Positions 18,880-28,757 of a DNA stretch of 64,000 bases are shown here, one piece after another (positions within the stretch are counted from its first letter, which is position 1; each line of letters begins with the position of its first letter). The position numbers were made by a program, and so were the translations under genes. Location: the NCBI GenBank assembly GCA_001312405.1, contig BBDR01000010.1, positions 1 through 64,000 on the forward strand. The letters are read 5' to 3'. Under the pieces are notes generated by a model, which saw only the letters and a program-made list of their open reading frames with translations, made no database searches and was not told the DNA's origin. The DNA comes from Clostridium sp. NkU-1. GTDB taxonomy: Bacteria > Bacillota_A > Clostridia > Lachnospirales > Lachnospiraceae.

Positions 18880-18908
18880 TTGCATTTTCTGGTTATCCAT
18901 GGTATTAT
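18880..18908 (+). promoter_or_regulatory. promoter of BCCT gene
   Basis: TTGCAT (18880-18885), 17-base spacer, TATTAT (18903-18908); 55 bases upstream of the start codon. Confidence 0.5.
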
Positions 18909-18962
18909 GTTCAATATCAACAATAATTTTATTTTTTTTGAACATTTTAGGAGGCTATGTAC

Positions 18963-20485
18963 ATGGACCACAATGAGAAAAAGGCTTTGTTTAAAAAGCT
19001 GGACTGGATAACGACCCTGATTCCTTTTATGAGCATCATTCTTTTATGCCTTGTTTTCACCATATATCCCGGTAAATCTGCAGATACCCTGGCAGCTATC
19101 CGGTCCTTTTTAGGCGATGAACTGGGTAGTTACTACCTTATTATCGGACTTTTTACTTTCTTATGCTCCCTGTATATAGCTTTTTCCAAATACGGTACCA
19201 TCAAGCTTGGAAATCTGGAAAACCCCAATATTCAAATTTTAAATGGGGGACTATGATGTTTACTGCCGGTCTGGCTGCCGATATCCTCTTCTATTCCCTT
19301 TGTGAATGGATCCTCTATGCAGGGGAACCCCATATCACAGATTTAGGAGCCATGCAGGACTGGGCTTCCACCTACGCTGTTTCACTGGGGCCCTATTCCC
19401 TGGAGCTTTTATATGATATTGGCCGCAGCATTCGGCTTCATGCTCCATGTTAAAAAAACGGACAAAGCAAAAATACTCGGAAGCCTGCCGCCCCCTTTTA
19501 GGGAAGCACGTAGACGGCATTTGGGGAAAGCTTATTGACCTGGTTGCCGTATTTGCTTTACTGGCCGGCACTGCAACCACGTTTTCCCTGGCAACTCCCC
19601 TTCTTTCCATGGCCATCAGCCGGGTGACCGGCCTGCCGGAATCCAGTTTATTGACCATTGCAATTCTGGTCATTATATGCATTGTTTATACTGTTACGGT
19701 TTATTTCGGTATGAAGGGCATTGCAAAGCTGGCTGCTTCCTGTACATACCTGTTCTTTGGCCTGCTTCTCTATGTGCTGATCGGCGGAGGAGAAGCCAGA
19801 TATACCATTGAAACAGGGATTACCGCAGTGGGGAACCTAACGCAGAATTTTATCAGCCTGTCCACCTGGACCGATGCCCTGCGTACCTCCTCCTTCCCGC
19901 AGAATTGGACTATTTTTTTACTGGGCTTATTGGATGGTCTGGTGTGTAGCCACTCCTTTCTTTATCGGAGCCATCAGCAAAGGGCGAACCATTAAGCAGA
20001 CCATCCTTGGAGGATATATCTTTGGTATCTCCGGAACTTTTACCTCCTTTATTATATTAGGGAATTACAGCCTTGCCCTTCAGACAAAGGGCGTGCTGGA
20101 TGTGATGGGCATTTATTCCTCCACAGGAGACTTGTACCAGACGATCATGGCAATCCTTGAGACCTTGCCATTTGCAAAGCTGGGTCTGATCCTTTTAGCA
20201 GTTACCATGGTAGCTTTTTACGCAACCAGCTTTGATGCCCTGGCCCTGGTGGCTTCCACTTACTCCTATAAGGAGCTTCCTGAGGACGCTGAGCCGGATA
20301 AACGTGTAAAGCTGTTCTGGTCCGTGCTTTTAATGCTGTTTCCCATTGCTCTTATATTTTCCAAGAATTCCATGACCAATCTGCAAACCGTTTCCATCAT
20401 TGCAGCATTTCCTATAGGAATTATCATACTCCTGATCATTTTCAGTTTCTTTAAAGATGCAAAGGAATATTTAAACCAGCAATAA
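18963..20485 (+). CDS. BCCT-family betaine/carnitine/choline transporter (four frameshifts)
   Basis: About 506 aa. Diagnostic BCCT motifs are KPQYSNFKWGTMMFTAGLAAD, the FHWGPIPWSFY segment and WTIFYWAYWMVWCVATPFF followed by IGAISKGRTI. The ATG at 18963 is chosen because AGGAGG lies eight bases upstream; the ATG at 18957 is too close. Breaks are at AACCCC near 19221 (one A missing), near 19383, at A7 19452-19458, and at T7 19913-19919; the first two are not at long runs. It takes up trimethylammonium compounds by cation coupling. It converges on LicD across a shared terminator. Confidence 0.8.
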
Positions 20486-20512
20486 AGGCAGGCAGGTAAC
20501 TTCAAAGACAAG

Positions 20513-20563
20513 AAAATCCGCATTGAAATGGCTTATTATAAGCCTGATCAATGCGGATTTTTA
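20513..20563. terminator. bidirectional terminator
   Basis: AAAATCCGCATTGA pairs with TCAATGCGGATTTTT, with an inner GGCTTA/TAAGCC stem. It separates the convergent BCCT and LicD genes. Confidence 0.85.
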
Positions 20564-20588
20564 TATTGCATCTTCTAACAGCTGCAGT

Positions 20589-21428
20589 TTAGTGATATAT
20601 TTTAATTTCCATGCTGGAATGGGAGGGCACCCGTTGCCCCTCCGGAGGAAGCTTCTTATAATCACCATAGATCCAGGTAAGAACCTCATGCCAGCCCTTT
20701 GGAGCCATCAGCCTGGTATCTTCGAATTCCAGATCAACCGTTTCTTCGCACCATTCCTTTTTCAGCGTCACATAAAGATAATCCGGCTGGTAGTTGCTGT
20801 AATACCTGAGGCTGCTTTTTCCCTTCTGATCCTTGACCGCTGTCATATGCTGCAGTTTTCTCAAGGCTTTCATTGGAATCAATTTTCCCAAAGCTGACAG
20901 CCCGCCGATAACGATTTTATTAACCAGGCTGTACTTCTTAAAATCCAGCCGGTAACGGTGGCCCATGGCCATACCGTAGATCACGGTGTGAAGAAGGCGG
21001 GTAATTGCAGAAGCTGCCTTGCCTTCAGGAAGTTCATCAATGGTGAATAAGTCTACCCACAGATGGTTTAACCTTCCTTCATAAAACCTCATCTCTTCTG
21101 AGTCCTCATGGGTCCGGCTGTTTTTATAAATAATTCTTGTTGTAAAATCATAAAAAGCGGTTCCGCCTCTTAAATCCTTTGGCTCAAGAAGTTCCATTTC
21201 TTCCGGAAGTTCCCGGCGCACTACCTTTAAAAAGGCATCATAATTGGAACGGGTAAACGCCACATCCGCGTCATCATCCCAGGGAATAAAGCCTTTGTGC
21301 CTTACGGCGCCTAAAAGCGTTCCTGCATCCAGAAGATATTTAATCTTGTATTTCCGGCAGATACGGTCAATTTCCTTTAAAATAGCCAGGTTCGCCTGAT
21401 GTACCTCCGTTAAATCGTATTCCTTCAT
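20589..21428 (-). CDS. LicD-family phosphotransferase
   Basis: 279 aa, intact. LicD core: LLDAGTLLGAVRHKGFIPWD followed by DDADVAF, with the Asp cluster that binds metal. LicD enzymes transfer phosphocholine or related phosphoalcohols from CDP carriers to surface glycans. ATG at 21426-21428 after AAGAGG, immediately preceded by a tandem hairpin repeat. It is the last gene of the glycan operon. With an rfbFGH set next to it, the donor could be a CDP-activated alcohol; acceptor unknown. Confidence 0.75.
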   Translation of the reverse strand: MKEYDLTEVHQANLAILKEIDRICRKYKIKYLLDAGTLLGAVRHKGFIPWDDDADVAFTRSNYDAFLKVVRRELPEEMELLEPKDLRGGTAFYDFTTRIIYKNSRTHEDSEEMRFYEGRLNHLWVDLFTIDELPEGKAASAITRLLHTVIYGMAMGHRYRLDFKKYSLVNKIVIGGLSALGKLIPMKALRKLQHMTAVKDQKGKSSLRYYSNYQPDYLYVTLKKEWCEETVDLEFEDTRLMAPKGWHEVLTWIYGDYKKLPPEGQRVPSHSSMEIKIYH

Positions 21429-21429
21429 G

Positions 21430-21522
21430 TTTCCTCTTTTCCGCCCACGCTTTCTGGGCATAAAGGTATACCCGCAGGGTGTTTCCTCTCTTCCGCCCAT
21501 GCTTTCTGGGCATAAAGGTATA
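21430..21522 (-). repeat. tandem start-proximal hairpin repeat (two units)
   Basis: Units of 41 bases at 21430 and 21482 differ at only two positions and have a period of 52. In minus orientation each holds a hairpin GCCCA-loop-TGGGC followed by GGAA(a/g)AGAGGAAA. Between them ACACCCTGCGGGT makes a second small palindrome. The proximal unit supplies the ribosome-binding region of licD. Relatives precede rfbH and the DUF871 gene. Confidence 0.65.
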
Positions 21523-21529
21523 AAACCTC

Positions 21530-22870
21530 TTACAGGCTCAGTGCCTCCTTGATGGTCTTTGCCATAAAGTCGATCATTTCATCCGTCATTCCCGGATATA
21601 CTCCTACCCAGAAGGTATCCTCCATGATCCGGTCAGTATTGGTCAGCTGCTGGGCAATCCGGTATCCTTGCCCGGACTCTCTCATCTGGTCAAAGCAAGG
21701 GTGTTTTGTCAAATTACCGGCAAACAGCATCCTTGTCTGAATGCCCCTGGATTCCACATACTGCACCACCTGATTCCGGCTTACTCCTTCCCTGCAGGTT
21801 ATCAAAAAGCCGAACCAGCTTGGCTTGGAGCCTGGACAGGCCTCAGGAAGGATCAGCTTGTCGGAAACCTCTTCCAGACCTTTGTAAAGACGGTCAAAAT
21901 TATGGCGTCTTCTCTCTACAAAAGATGGGAACTTTTCAATCTGGGCGCAGCCGATAGCAGCCTGCATGTCAGTGGCTTTTAAATTGTAGCCAAAATGGGA
22001 GTAAACATATTTATGGTCATAGCCTACGGGAAGCTCCCCGTACTGGCGGTCAAACCGGTGTCCGCATAAGTTATCACGTCCGGAAGGACATACACAGTCA
22101 CGGCCCCAATCCCGGAAAGAACGGATAATTTTATTTAACAGGGAGTTGTTCGTATAAACCGCGCCTCCCTCTCCCATTGTCATATGGTGGGGCGGATAAA
22201 AGCTGGAGGTTCCTATATCACCGATGGTGCCGGAGAAACGTTCTTCCCCATCTATCGTATAAGTTGTTCCCAGGGCATCGCAGTTATCCTCTACAAGCCA
22301 TAACTGGTACTTATCACAGAATTCCTTAACCGCGGAAAGGTCAAAGGGATTTCCCAGGGTATGGGCAATCATAACTGCCTTGGTCTTTTCAGAGCGGGCA
22401 GCTTCAAGCATATTCACATCAATGTTATACTGAGGGATGGTAACATCCACAAATACAGGAACAGCCCCATACTGGATCATAGGGGTCACTGTAGTAGGAA
22501 ATCCGGCTGCTACGGTGATCACTTCATCACCGCGTTTTATCTGGCGTTCCTTTAAAAGCGGCGATGTGAGGGCCATAAATGCCATCAGATTCGCCGATGA
22601 ACCGGAATTCACAAGGGAACAGAACCGGACTTTTAAATATTGTGCCAGCTTTTTTTCAAATTCATCAGTATACCGCCCGGATGTAAGCCAGAACTCCAAA
22701 GAGCTGTCCACCAGGTTCACCATTTCCTGATGATCGTATACACGGGAAGCGTAAGAAATGCGGTCTCCTTCCTTAAACGGAGTTTTCTGATTGTGGTAGG
22801 TGCTGCAGTATTCCTTTACCAGAGAAAGGATTTCCTCCCGCGCCTCTTTTTCTGTCTTGTTCTCAAACAT
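21530..22870 (-). CDS. rfbH: CDP-4-dehydro-6-deoxyglucose 3-dehydratase (E1)
   Basis: 446 aa, intact. A DegT/DnrJ/EryC1-fold PLP enzyme in which the usual Schiff-base Lys is replaced by His (SFYPPHHMTMGEGG), the hallmark of RfbH/AscC, which uses PMP instead of PLP. Iron-sulfur ligands are visible in DCVCPSGRDNLCGHRF. It removes the 3-OH of CDP-4-keto-6-deoxyglucose together with an NADH-dependent flavo-Fe/S reductase (E3). No E3 gene is in the window. ATG at 22868-22870, about 50 bases after rfbG and behind a hairpin of the repeat family. Confidence 0.9.
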   Translation of the reverse strand: MFENKTEKEAREEILSLVKEYCSTYHNQKTPFKEGDRISYASRVYDHQEMVNLVDSSLEFWLTSGRYTDEFEKKLAQYLKVRFCSLVNSGSSANLMAFMALTSPLLKERQIKRGDEVITVAAGFPTTVTPMIQYGAVPVFVDVTIPQYNIDVNMLEAARSEKTKAVMIAHTLGNPFDLSAVKEFCDKYQLWLVEDNCDALGTTYTIDGEERFSGTIGDIGTSSFYPPHHMTMGEGGAVYTNNSLLNKIIRSFRDWGRDCVCPSGRDNLCGHRFDRQYGELPVGYDHKYVYSHFGYNLKATDMQAAIGCAQIEKFPSFVERRRHNFDRLYKGLEEVSDKLILPEACPGSKPSWFGFLITCREGVSRNQVVQYVESRGIQTRMLFAGNLTKHPCFDQMRESGQGYRIAQQLTNTDRIMEDTFWVGVYPGMTDEMIDFMAKTIKEALSL

Positions 22871-22878
22871 TCTATTTT

Positions 22879-22916
22879 TTTCCTCTTTCCTGCCAATGTT
22901 TTTTTTGGGCAGAGCC
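22879..22916 (-). repeat. start-proximal hairpin before rfbH
   Basis: In minus orientation CTGCCC-A8-CATTGGCAG is followed by GAAAGAGGAAA and the rfbH start. It has the same layout as the units at 21430-21522 and 28018-28066 but is more diverged. Confidence 0.45.
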
Positions 22917-22920
22917 CACA

Positions 22921-23999
22921 TTAATTGAAAAATTCCTTTATCTGCAAGTCCATGAATGGCAGCATATCTGCTTCATCCAAATAGGCCTTGGTCCATTCCA
23001 CGGTCTTTTCCACCGCTTCCTTTACTCCATATCTGGGACACCAGCCAAAAACACTCCTGATCTTGGAACAGTCTAACTTTAAGAAGTTGGCTTCATGGGG
23101 GCCTCCTTCAAATTTGTCTATCCACTTTATCCCCTGGCCCCATGCCTCACAGAACAGATCTGCCAGCTCTCCTGTGGTCACGCAGTCTCTGTCATCAGGG
23201 CCTACGTTATAATATCCCTGGAACTTGGAATCCTTATACTGCTTCATTGCAATCGTCATATAAATGGCCAAAGGTTCCAGCACATGCTGATACGGCCTTG
23301 TTGAATGGGGATTTCTTACGATGATGTCCTGCCCTGCCGCTGCCGCCCGGATACAGTCCGGAATGATTCTGGCATTGGCAAAATCCCCGCCTCCGATCAC
23401 ATTGCCTGCGCGGGATGTGGAGATGGCCACACGTCCGTCAGAAAAAAAGGACTTGGCATAGCTGTGGGTCACCAGCTCAGAACAGGATTTGCTGTTGGAA
23501 TAAGGATCATAACCATCTAACGGGTCGGTTTCCCGGTATCCGTACTCCCATTCCTTATTTTCATACACCTTATCCGTTGTAACATTTAAAAAGGATTTGA
23601 CCGAAGGGGTCAGACGAATGCATTCCAGTACATTGACCGTGCCCATGACGTTTGTCTCATAGGTGTAGACCGGATCCTTGTAGGAGTCCCTGACAATTGG
23701 CTGGGCAGCCAGGTGAAACACGATTTCCGGCTCCTCCTGTAAAAACACCTTTTTTTAAATGCTCCAAATCCCGGATGTCTCCGATTACGGAATTTATGGT
23801 ATCAGAAAGCCCGATTACCTCAAACAGGTTTGGGTCAGTGGAAGGCATGAGGGAATACCCTGTTACCGATGCACCGGCCTTTACAAGGAGCCGGCTGAGC
23901 CAGCTTCCCTTAAAGCCTGTATGCCCTGTGATCAGAACTTTTTTTTCCTTTATAAAAATCACAAAATTCGTTCCACTTAATACTTGTCCAGCTTGTCAT
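22921..23999 (-). CDS. rfbG: CDP-glucose 4,6-dehydratase (two frameshifts)
   Basis: About 358 aa. An SDR-type enzyme with NAD-binding GHTGFKGSWL, catalytic T in VTTDKVYENKEW and the YxxxK-like region DPYSNSKSCSE. The true start is taken as ATG 23997-23999 (MTSWTSIKWNEFCDFYKGKK), with GGGAG seven bases upstream and the rfbF stop one base before. The T8 run at 23939-23946 (true 7) and the T7 run at 23750-23756 (true 6) break the frame. It converts CDP-glucose to CDP-4-keto-6-deoxyglucose, the substrate of RfbH. Confidence 0.88.
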
Positions 24000-24000
24000 G

Positions 24001-24777
24001 TCACTTCTCCCAAATCTTCCATGGCGCCTGTCCGGACTGCCACAAATCTTCCAGCTTCTTCATTTCCCGCTGAGTATCCATGCACTGCCAGAAGCCATTA
24101 TGATGGAAGCTCATAAGCTGCCCCTCTGCCGCCAGGCTCTGCAACGGTTCCTTTTCAAATACGGTGGTATCATCCTTTAAATAGGAAAAGATCTCCGGAT
24201 TTAAGACCATGAAGCCTCCGTTGATCAGGCTGTTATCTGCCTCGTCCTTTTCTCTGAAGGAACGGACCACATCGCCTTCGTCAATATCCAGAACTCCCTT
24301 TAGCTGGGCGATATTGACAGTAGTCATGGTAGCAGTTTTTCCATGGCCCTGATGGAATTTTAACAAAGCCTTTAAATCCACATCGCAGACTCCGTCTCCA
24401 TAGGTCATCATAAAGGCTCATCGCCGATGTAAGGCTGGATGCGCTTAATACGCCCTCCGGTCATGGTATTTAATCCCGTATCCACCAGGGTCACCTTCCA
24501 TGGTTCCGAATAATTGTTATGTACCTCCATCTTATTGTTGGCAAGATCAAAGGTAACATCTGACGTATGAAGAAAATAATCCGCAAAAAAATTCCTTTAC
24601 AACATACTGTTTATATCCAAGGCAAATAACAAAATCGTGAAAACCATATTGGGAATAATATTTCATAATATGCCACAAAATAGGCTTTTCCCCAATTTCA
24701 ATCATTGGCTTCGGCTTTAAATGGCTCTGCTCGCTGATCCTGGTACCAAAGCCTCCCGCTAATAATACTACCTTCAT
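24001..24777 (-). CDS. rfbF: glucose-1-phosphate cytidylyltransferase (two frameshifts)
   Basis: 258 aa. Nucleotidyltransferase signature [38 protein letters not shown] and [10 protein letters not shown], ending [17 protein letters not shown]; the typical RfbF form. ATG at 24775-24777 with GGAGG seven bases upstream. The A7 run at 24585-24591 must be six ([13 protein letters not shown]), and one T is missing near 24415 ([10 protein letters not shown]). It makes CDP-glucose from CTP and glucose-1-phosphate, the first step of the CDP-dideoxyhexose route. Confidence 0.88.
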
Positions 24778-24800
24778 CACTTCATCCTCCAAATGTTCTT

Positions 24801-25581
24801 TTATTCATACTCTTTATATGCTTTCCGGTAAAAATACATCAGCAATTTTACAACCGGTCCCGGCCACATCTTTGAAAACATATGGGCCTCTTCCCTGACA
24901 CGGCTGTTATCCGCAATACATGCCTTTGTCGTAGCCTCCCCGTGAACCCTGTAATACAGGATCGGTTTTTCTACACTAATAAAACGTCCCGGCAGCCCGG
25001 ATAACTGATAAAGGGTGTCCCAATCCAGGGCAAACTGATAGGGAGAGGTGAAAAGAGATTCACCTAATCTTTCCTTATTATATGCGCATGCAGGACAACA
25101 GATGGAATTGCCAAACATCAAAGCACTTTTTTTAACCCAGGTCAAGTGCTGATACGCCGGAAACGCAAAGGAAGCCTGAGAAAACGTTTGATAAACTCCA
25201 CCTTTTCAAAGACAGCAGGCTGATCCCCCCTGATTACCGTATACCCTCCTGTAAACAGCGTCATGTCCGGGTATTTTTCATAACATTCCAGAAGCTTCTT
25301 CACATAATCCTTGCGGTATAAATCATCCTGATGGGCGATGGTAACAAAACGGGCGGAAGCCTTATTATAGGCAAAGTTCCAGTCTTCCCGTATATTGCTT
25401 TTCCCATTCCGCACAAACAGCGGGACTCCGTACTTGTCCGCCATTTTTTCAATATAAGGCTGGGCGTTGATGTACATATTATGACCTCCGATTTAACGCT
25501 TTGTCTCAAAAGAGAACGGAGGCAGGCTTCAAGATATGGCGAATCCTTATATGCACAGACCGCAAATGCATGTGGTTTCAT
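24801..25581 (-). CDS. glycosyltransferase family 2 (two frameshifts)
   Basis: About 260 aa. GT-A start FAVCAYKDSPYLEACLRSLL, then SEVIICTSTPSPYIEKMADK, and acidic motif IAHQDDLYRKDYV for nucleotide-sugar/metal binding. Repairs needed are one C near 25460 (TPSPYIEK) and one C near 25158 (LRFPAYQHLTW). ATG at 25579-25581 with AGGAGA six bases upstream. It is the first gene of the operon GT2-rfbF-rfbG-rfbH-licD. It probably adds a sugar to a surface glycan; donor and acceptor unknown. Confidence 0.75.
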
Positions 25582-25960
25582 ATTTTGTCTCCTAATAAAT
25601 CAAACGGATATGCTTGCATATCCAGTTGACGCCCGATGAAGCGGGGCATAATTATCTGGCTATGATTATACCATAAAAACCGCAAAACATTCCACCATAT
25701 TCATTATTTTGAAAGAATTTAACTATCAGGCTGTAAACCTGAAATTTTTGCAGTATTTTGCAGAATGGAGAAAGAATTTTGTTTTATCAGAAAGGTTATA
25801 TGTAAGGATTGTGAAAAGGAGGGGAAGAAACCTGATGAAAGATATGAAATCTGATGAAATTAGTGTTCTCCTGCCCCTCTTCATTGACGAACCGGCTTAT
25901 TTAGGATAAGCTAGGTATAAGAACAAAAAATACTTGACTAGATAAAGGAGATTACCTGCC
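25582..25960. other. intergenic region between glycan operon and HAD gene
   Basis: Divergent spacer. It contains a short inverted repeat GGATATGCTTGCATATCC near 25606-25623. A 24-codon frame starting at 25844 (MKDMKSDEISVLLPLF...) lies 12 bases behind GGAGG but has no other support. No convincing promoter was singled out. Confidence 0.35.
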
Positions 25961-26835
25961 ATGAGCATCCGACTGATCGCCTCCGATATGGACGGCACCC
26001 TTCTAAACCCTCAGACCAATATTTCAAAAGCCAATGTAGATGCAATCCGCAGGCTTGAGCGCGCCGGCATAGAATTTTTAATCTGCAGCGGACGGGATTA
26101 TCAAGAAGCAAAAGCCGTTATGGATGCCTGTGATATCACATGCAGCTACATCTGCTTAAGCGGGGCTGCCGTATACAGTCAGGATGGCGAAACTCTGAGT
26201 GAGATTCCTCTCACCTCTCAGAATCTTGCAGATATTGACCGGATCCTGACCGAGCAGGAGGCGGATATGGATATTCTGGCTTCCAGCGGGCGGTATACCA
26301 CTTCCACAAAAGAACGGATGCTGAACGGGCTATACTCCTTTTTAAAAAAAAGAAATTCAGTTCTCATGCTTTTGCTTCTCAGGAGCTGGATGCTGCCGTA
26401 CAGAGCCGGATAGAATCCACGACCTTTATTTCTTCTCTCAAGGAGCTTCCCAAGGAGGATGCTGTATTTAAAATATGCAGCAACGGACTTCCTGTCCATA
26501 AAGCTGCGGGATTAAAGGAAATCTTTGCAGACTATCCGGATTTGGCTGCGGCATCCTCTTTTCCTGACAATATTGAGCTGACCAACCATGCCGCCCAGAA
26601 AGGGCCGGCCTTAAAAGCCTATGCAGAGCGCAAGGGAATCTCTCTTAAGGATGTGATGGTGCTTGGAGACAGCGACAATGATTTATCCATGTTCACACCG
26701 GAATTTGGCTGGACCGTTGCCATGGAAAATGCCATGGCATGCATTCGGGATGCAGCAAAGTATCATACCAGATCCAATGCAGAGGATGGAGTCGCCTGGG
26801 CCATTCATAAGCTTGTGTTTCAGGAAAATGTATAA
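25961..26835 (+). CDS. HAD-superfamily Cof-type phosphatase (one frameshift)
   Basis: About 290 aa. Motif I DMDGTLLN, motif II CSGRD, motif III Lys in QKGPALKAYA, motif IV VLGDSDNDLSMF: a complete IIB-type HAD hydrolase. ATG at 25961 with AGGAG upstream. The A8 run at 26344-26351 breaks the frame; reading six (or nine) gives FLKKKFSSHAFASQEL. Such enzymes dephosphorylate sugar phosphates or FMN; the substrate cannot be told here. Monocistronic, with a shared terminator. Confidence 0.85.
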
Positions 26836-26844
26836 AAACAAACA

Positions 26845-26895
26845 GAAAAAGCCGGAAGAGACAGATGAATAACTTTCTGTCTCCTCCGGCTTTTA
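26845..26895. terminator. bidirectional terminator
   Basis: AAAAAGCCGGA-AGAGACAGA pairs with TCTGTCTCC-TCCGGCTTTT between the convergent HAD and DUF871 genes. Confidence 0.85.
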
Positions 26896-26903
26896 AAAGC
26901 AAA

Positions 26904-27997
26904 TCACACTTCCGTAAAACCAAACAATTTCCAGGGCTCAATATAATCAAGCAGTACCAGTTCATAATCCGGTATATGGCCGATCACATTCTTTCGTCCG
27001 TCATTGGGCATATCCTTTAAAACAACATGCAGCTCTCCCTTATAACGGGAATAGCCGTCATTTAAGATCACAACATCTCCCCGTTTTAAATCCCTTGTAT
27101 TGGCCGGGGGCACTGTCTTGTCTGCAAATGCTACTCTCGGCCAGGTGGACCGTATCATATATTCGCTGATATCGCCTCTGATCACATGCTGCCGGTCAAA
27201 GTAGAGGATCTCCGCTCTGTTTCCGTCAGCTCCTTTTCCAGGCGAAGGCCAAACATCAGCTTTCCAGGTGTTACCGAGGCACAGGCCTTTAACTCCTCCT
27301 CAGATGCATAGGCATTGGCAATGATCACATCATCTACCAGGCGGGTCGCAAGCAAATGCCGTACCTGGGCATCCACAGGCAGGCCCCGGTGCATCTCCAG
27401 AGTGCATAATCCCTCATTCACCGGCCATGGGCCAAAGGTATTTTCATTGTTGCTGGATACGAAAGCAGCAACCTTTAGGCCGTGCTTTTTCATTTCCCGG
27501 TTGCAGTAATCAAAATGTTTCAGGCTGATCCCCGTATATTTCTGGGGGTAAAAGTTGTGGCAGGTAATGATTCTTTCCGGTACCGGACGATGATTCATAA
27601 CATTTGCCACATAGCTTGGATCAGTGCTGGCATTCAGCTCGATCTTCAGCCCTTCTTTGTTATAGCTCATGGCAGCTTCCTTCATGCCGTCAAACCCTTC
27701 ATCCAGCCGGATCCCGTCTGCATGCATTTCCTTAAAAGGGGCAAGGTTATCATAGGAAGCCCCAAGGGCTTCAAAAACAGGAGGCGCCACATCCAGGATT
27801 ACCTCCATCCCGGATTCATGAGCCGTATCGATCATATCACGAAATTCATTGAATAACTCATCTTTATTTTTATTCCCCACGCTCAATAAGCAGGTAAAAA
27901 TCCGCTGAAACCCGTATTTACCGGCCAGCCGGATATATTCCTTATCCCGTTCCGGAGTGGAATGCTCCGGATACAGGGAGATACCAAGTCTTCCCAT
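26904..27997 (-). CDS. DUF871/MupG-like 6-phospho-N-acetylmuramidase (one frameshift)
   Basis: About 364 aa. A TIM-barrel N-terminal part (RLGISLYPEHS, VILDVAPP, IRLDEGFDG, CHNFYPQKYTGIS) and a small C-terminal beta domain (RGDVVILNDGYSRYKGE) are those of DUF871. The characterised member, S. aureus MupG, hydrolyses MurNAc-6P-GlcNAc. One G is missing near 27213 (TEREILYFDRQHVIRGD). Start: the second of two adjacent ATGs, with AAGGAG seven bases upstream. It is the last gene of the PTS locus. Family membership is clear; the substrate in this locus is inferred. Confidence 0.75.
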
Positions 27998-28017
27998 CAT
28001 GAAACTCCTTTCCATTT

Positions 28018-28066
28018 TTCTGCCCGTTTTTCCGGGCCTAAAGGTACACCCGCAGGGTGTTTCTAT
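28018..28066 (-). repeat. start-proximal hairpin repeat before DUF871 gene
   Basis: In minus orientation ACACCCTGCGGGTGT, ACCTTTA and a GCCCGGAAAAACGGGC hairpin, then the ribosome site of the next gene. It shares the CACCCTGCGGGT and ACCTTTA blocks with 21430-21522. Confidence 0.6.
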
Positions 28067-28737
28067 GTGGTTATTTCAATTATCTTTTCAAAAGGGTTGT
28101 TAAATTCTCTGATATACACGACCGGGCTGCCGCTTTTGCTCACAATGGTGCTCTCAACCATAATAATCGGAGTATTCAGCTTTACATGAAGCAGGTTAAT
28201 ATATTTTACAGGCACCGTAGTAGGAAGAAACTTCTGTGTAACAGAGCCTTCATCAATGTATCCTTTCAGATCCAAAAGCTTATTTAAGTTGTTGTAATCA
28301 TTGTCATTGATCAGGCTTTGGATCAAATAAATTTCCTCAACGCTTAAAGGCTTTCCATTCTTCCGGTTTAATCGGACGATCCGGATCATCCGCTCCTCAG
28401 ACCCGATTTCCAGACAGGAAGCCACCTTTTCATCGGAAAAGCAGGAGCTGAAATAGATCACATTGTAATCATAGGTATCATCCAAAGGCTTATTTAAAGT
28501 TTCTGCCGATGTGTTTTTTTTCATCAGCCTCTGGTCTGCAACAAAAGTTCCTTTATTTTTATCTCTATATAATACTCCCTCTTCCACCAGTTCATTTAAA
28601 GCATTGCGCACGGTCATACGGCTGGCCTTATACCGGCTGGCCAGCTCCCGTTCTGATGCAATAGGGGTATTGACAGATGCATCCTTAATTTCTTCCATAA
28701 GGTCCTGTTTAATTTTCTGATATTTAGGAGCCCCCAT
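28063..28737 (-). CDS. GntR-family (HutC/UTRA) regulator of the PTS locus
   Basis: 224 aa, intact. N-terminal winged HTH (MGAPKYQKIKQDLMEEI, ASERELASRYKASRMTVRNA, GTFVADQ) and a C-terminal UTRA effector domain (about residues 85-220). The class includes NagR/YvoA and DasR, which bind TGGTCTAGACCA; exactly that palindrome lies at 32655-32668 in front of the EIIB gene. ATG at 28735-28737 after AGGTGAT. It is inside the operon it would control, which implies autoregulation. Likely effector: a phosphorylated sugar or amino sugar. Confidence 0.8.
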   Translation of the reverse strand: MGAPKYQKIKQDLMEEIKDASVNTPIASERELASRYKASRMTVRNALNELVEEGVLYRDKNKGTFVADQRLMKKNTSAETLNKPLDDTYDYNVIYFSSCFSDEKVASCLEIGSEERMIRIVRLNRKNGKPLSVEEIYLIQSLINDNDYNNLNKLLDLKGYIDEGSVTQKFLPTTVPVKYINLLHVKLNTPIIMVESTIVSKSGSPVVYIREFNNPFEKIIEITT

Positions 28738-28757
28738 TGTATCACCTCTTATCACAT

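Noticed and set aside
25838..25872. CTGATGA...GAAA resembling a hammerhead ribozyme core
   Set aside because: The stem II and stem III arms do not pair in the required positions.
25844..25909. 24-codon frame with GGAGG upstream
   Set aside because: Spacing of 12 bases and no further support; could be chance.
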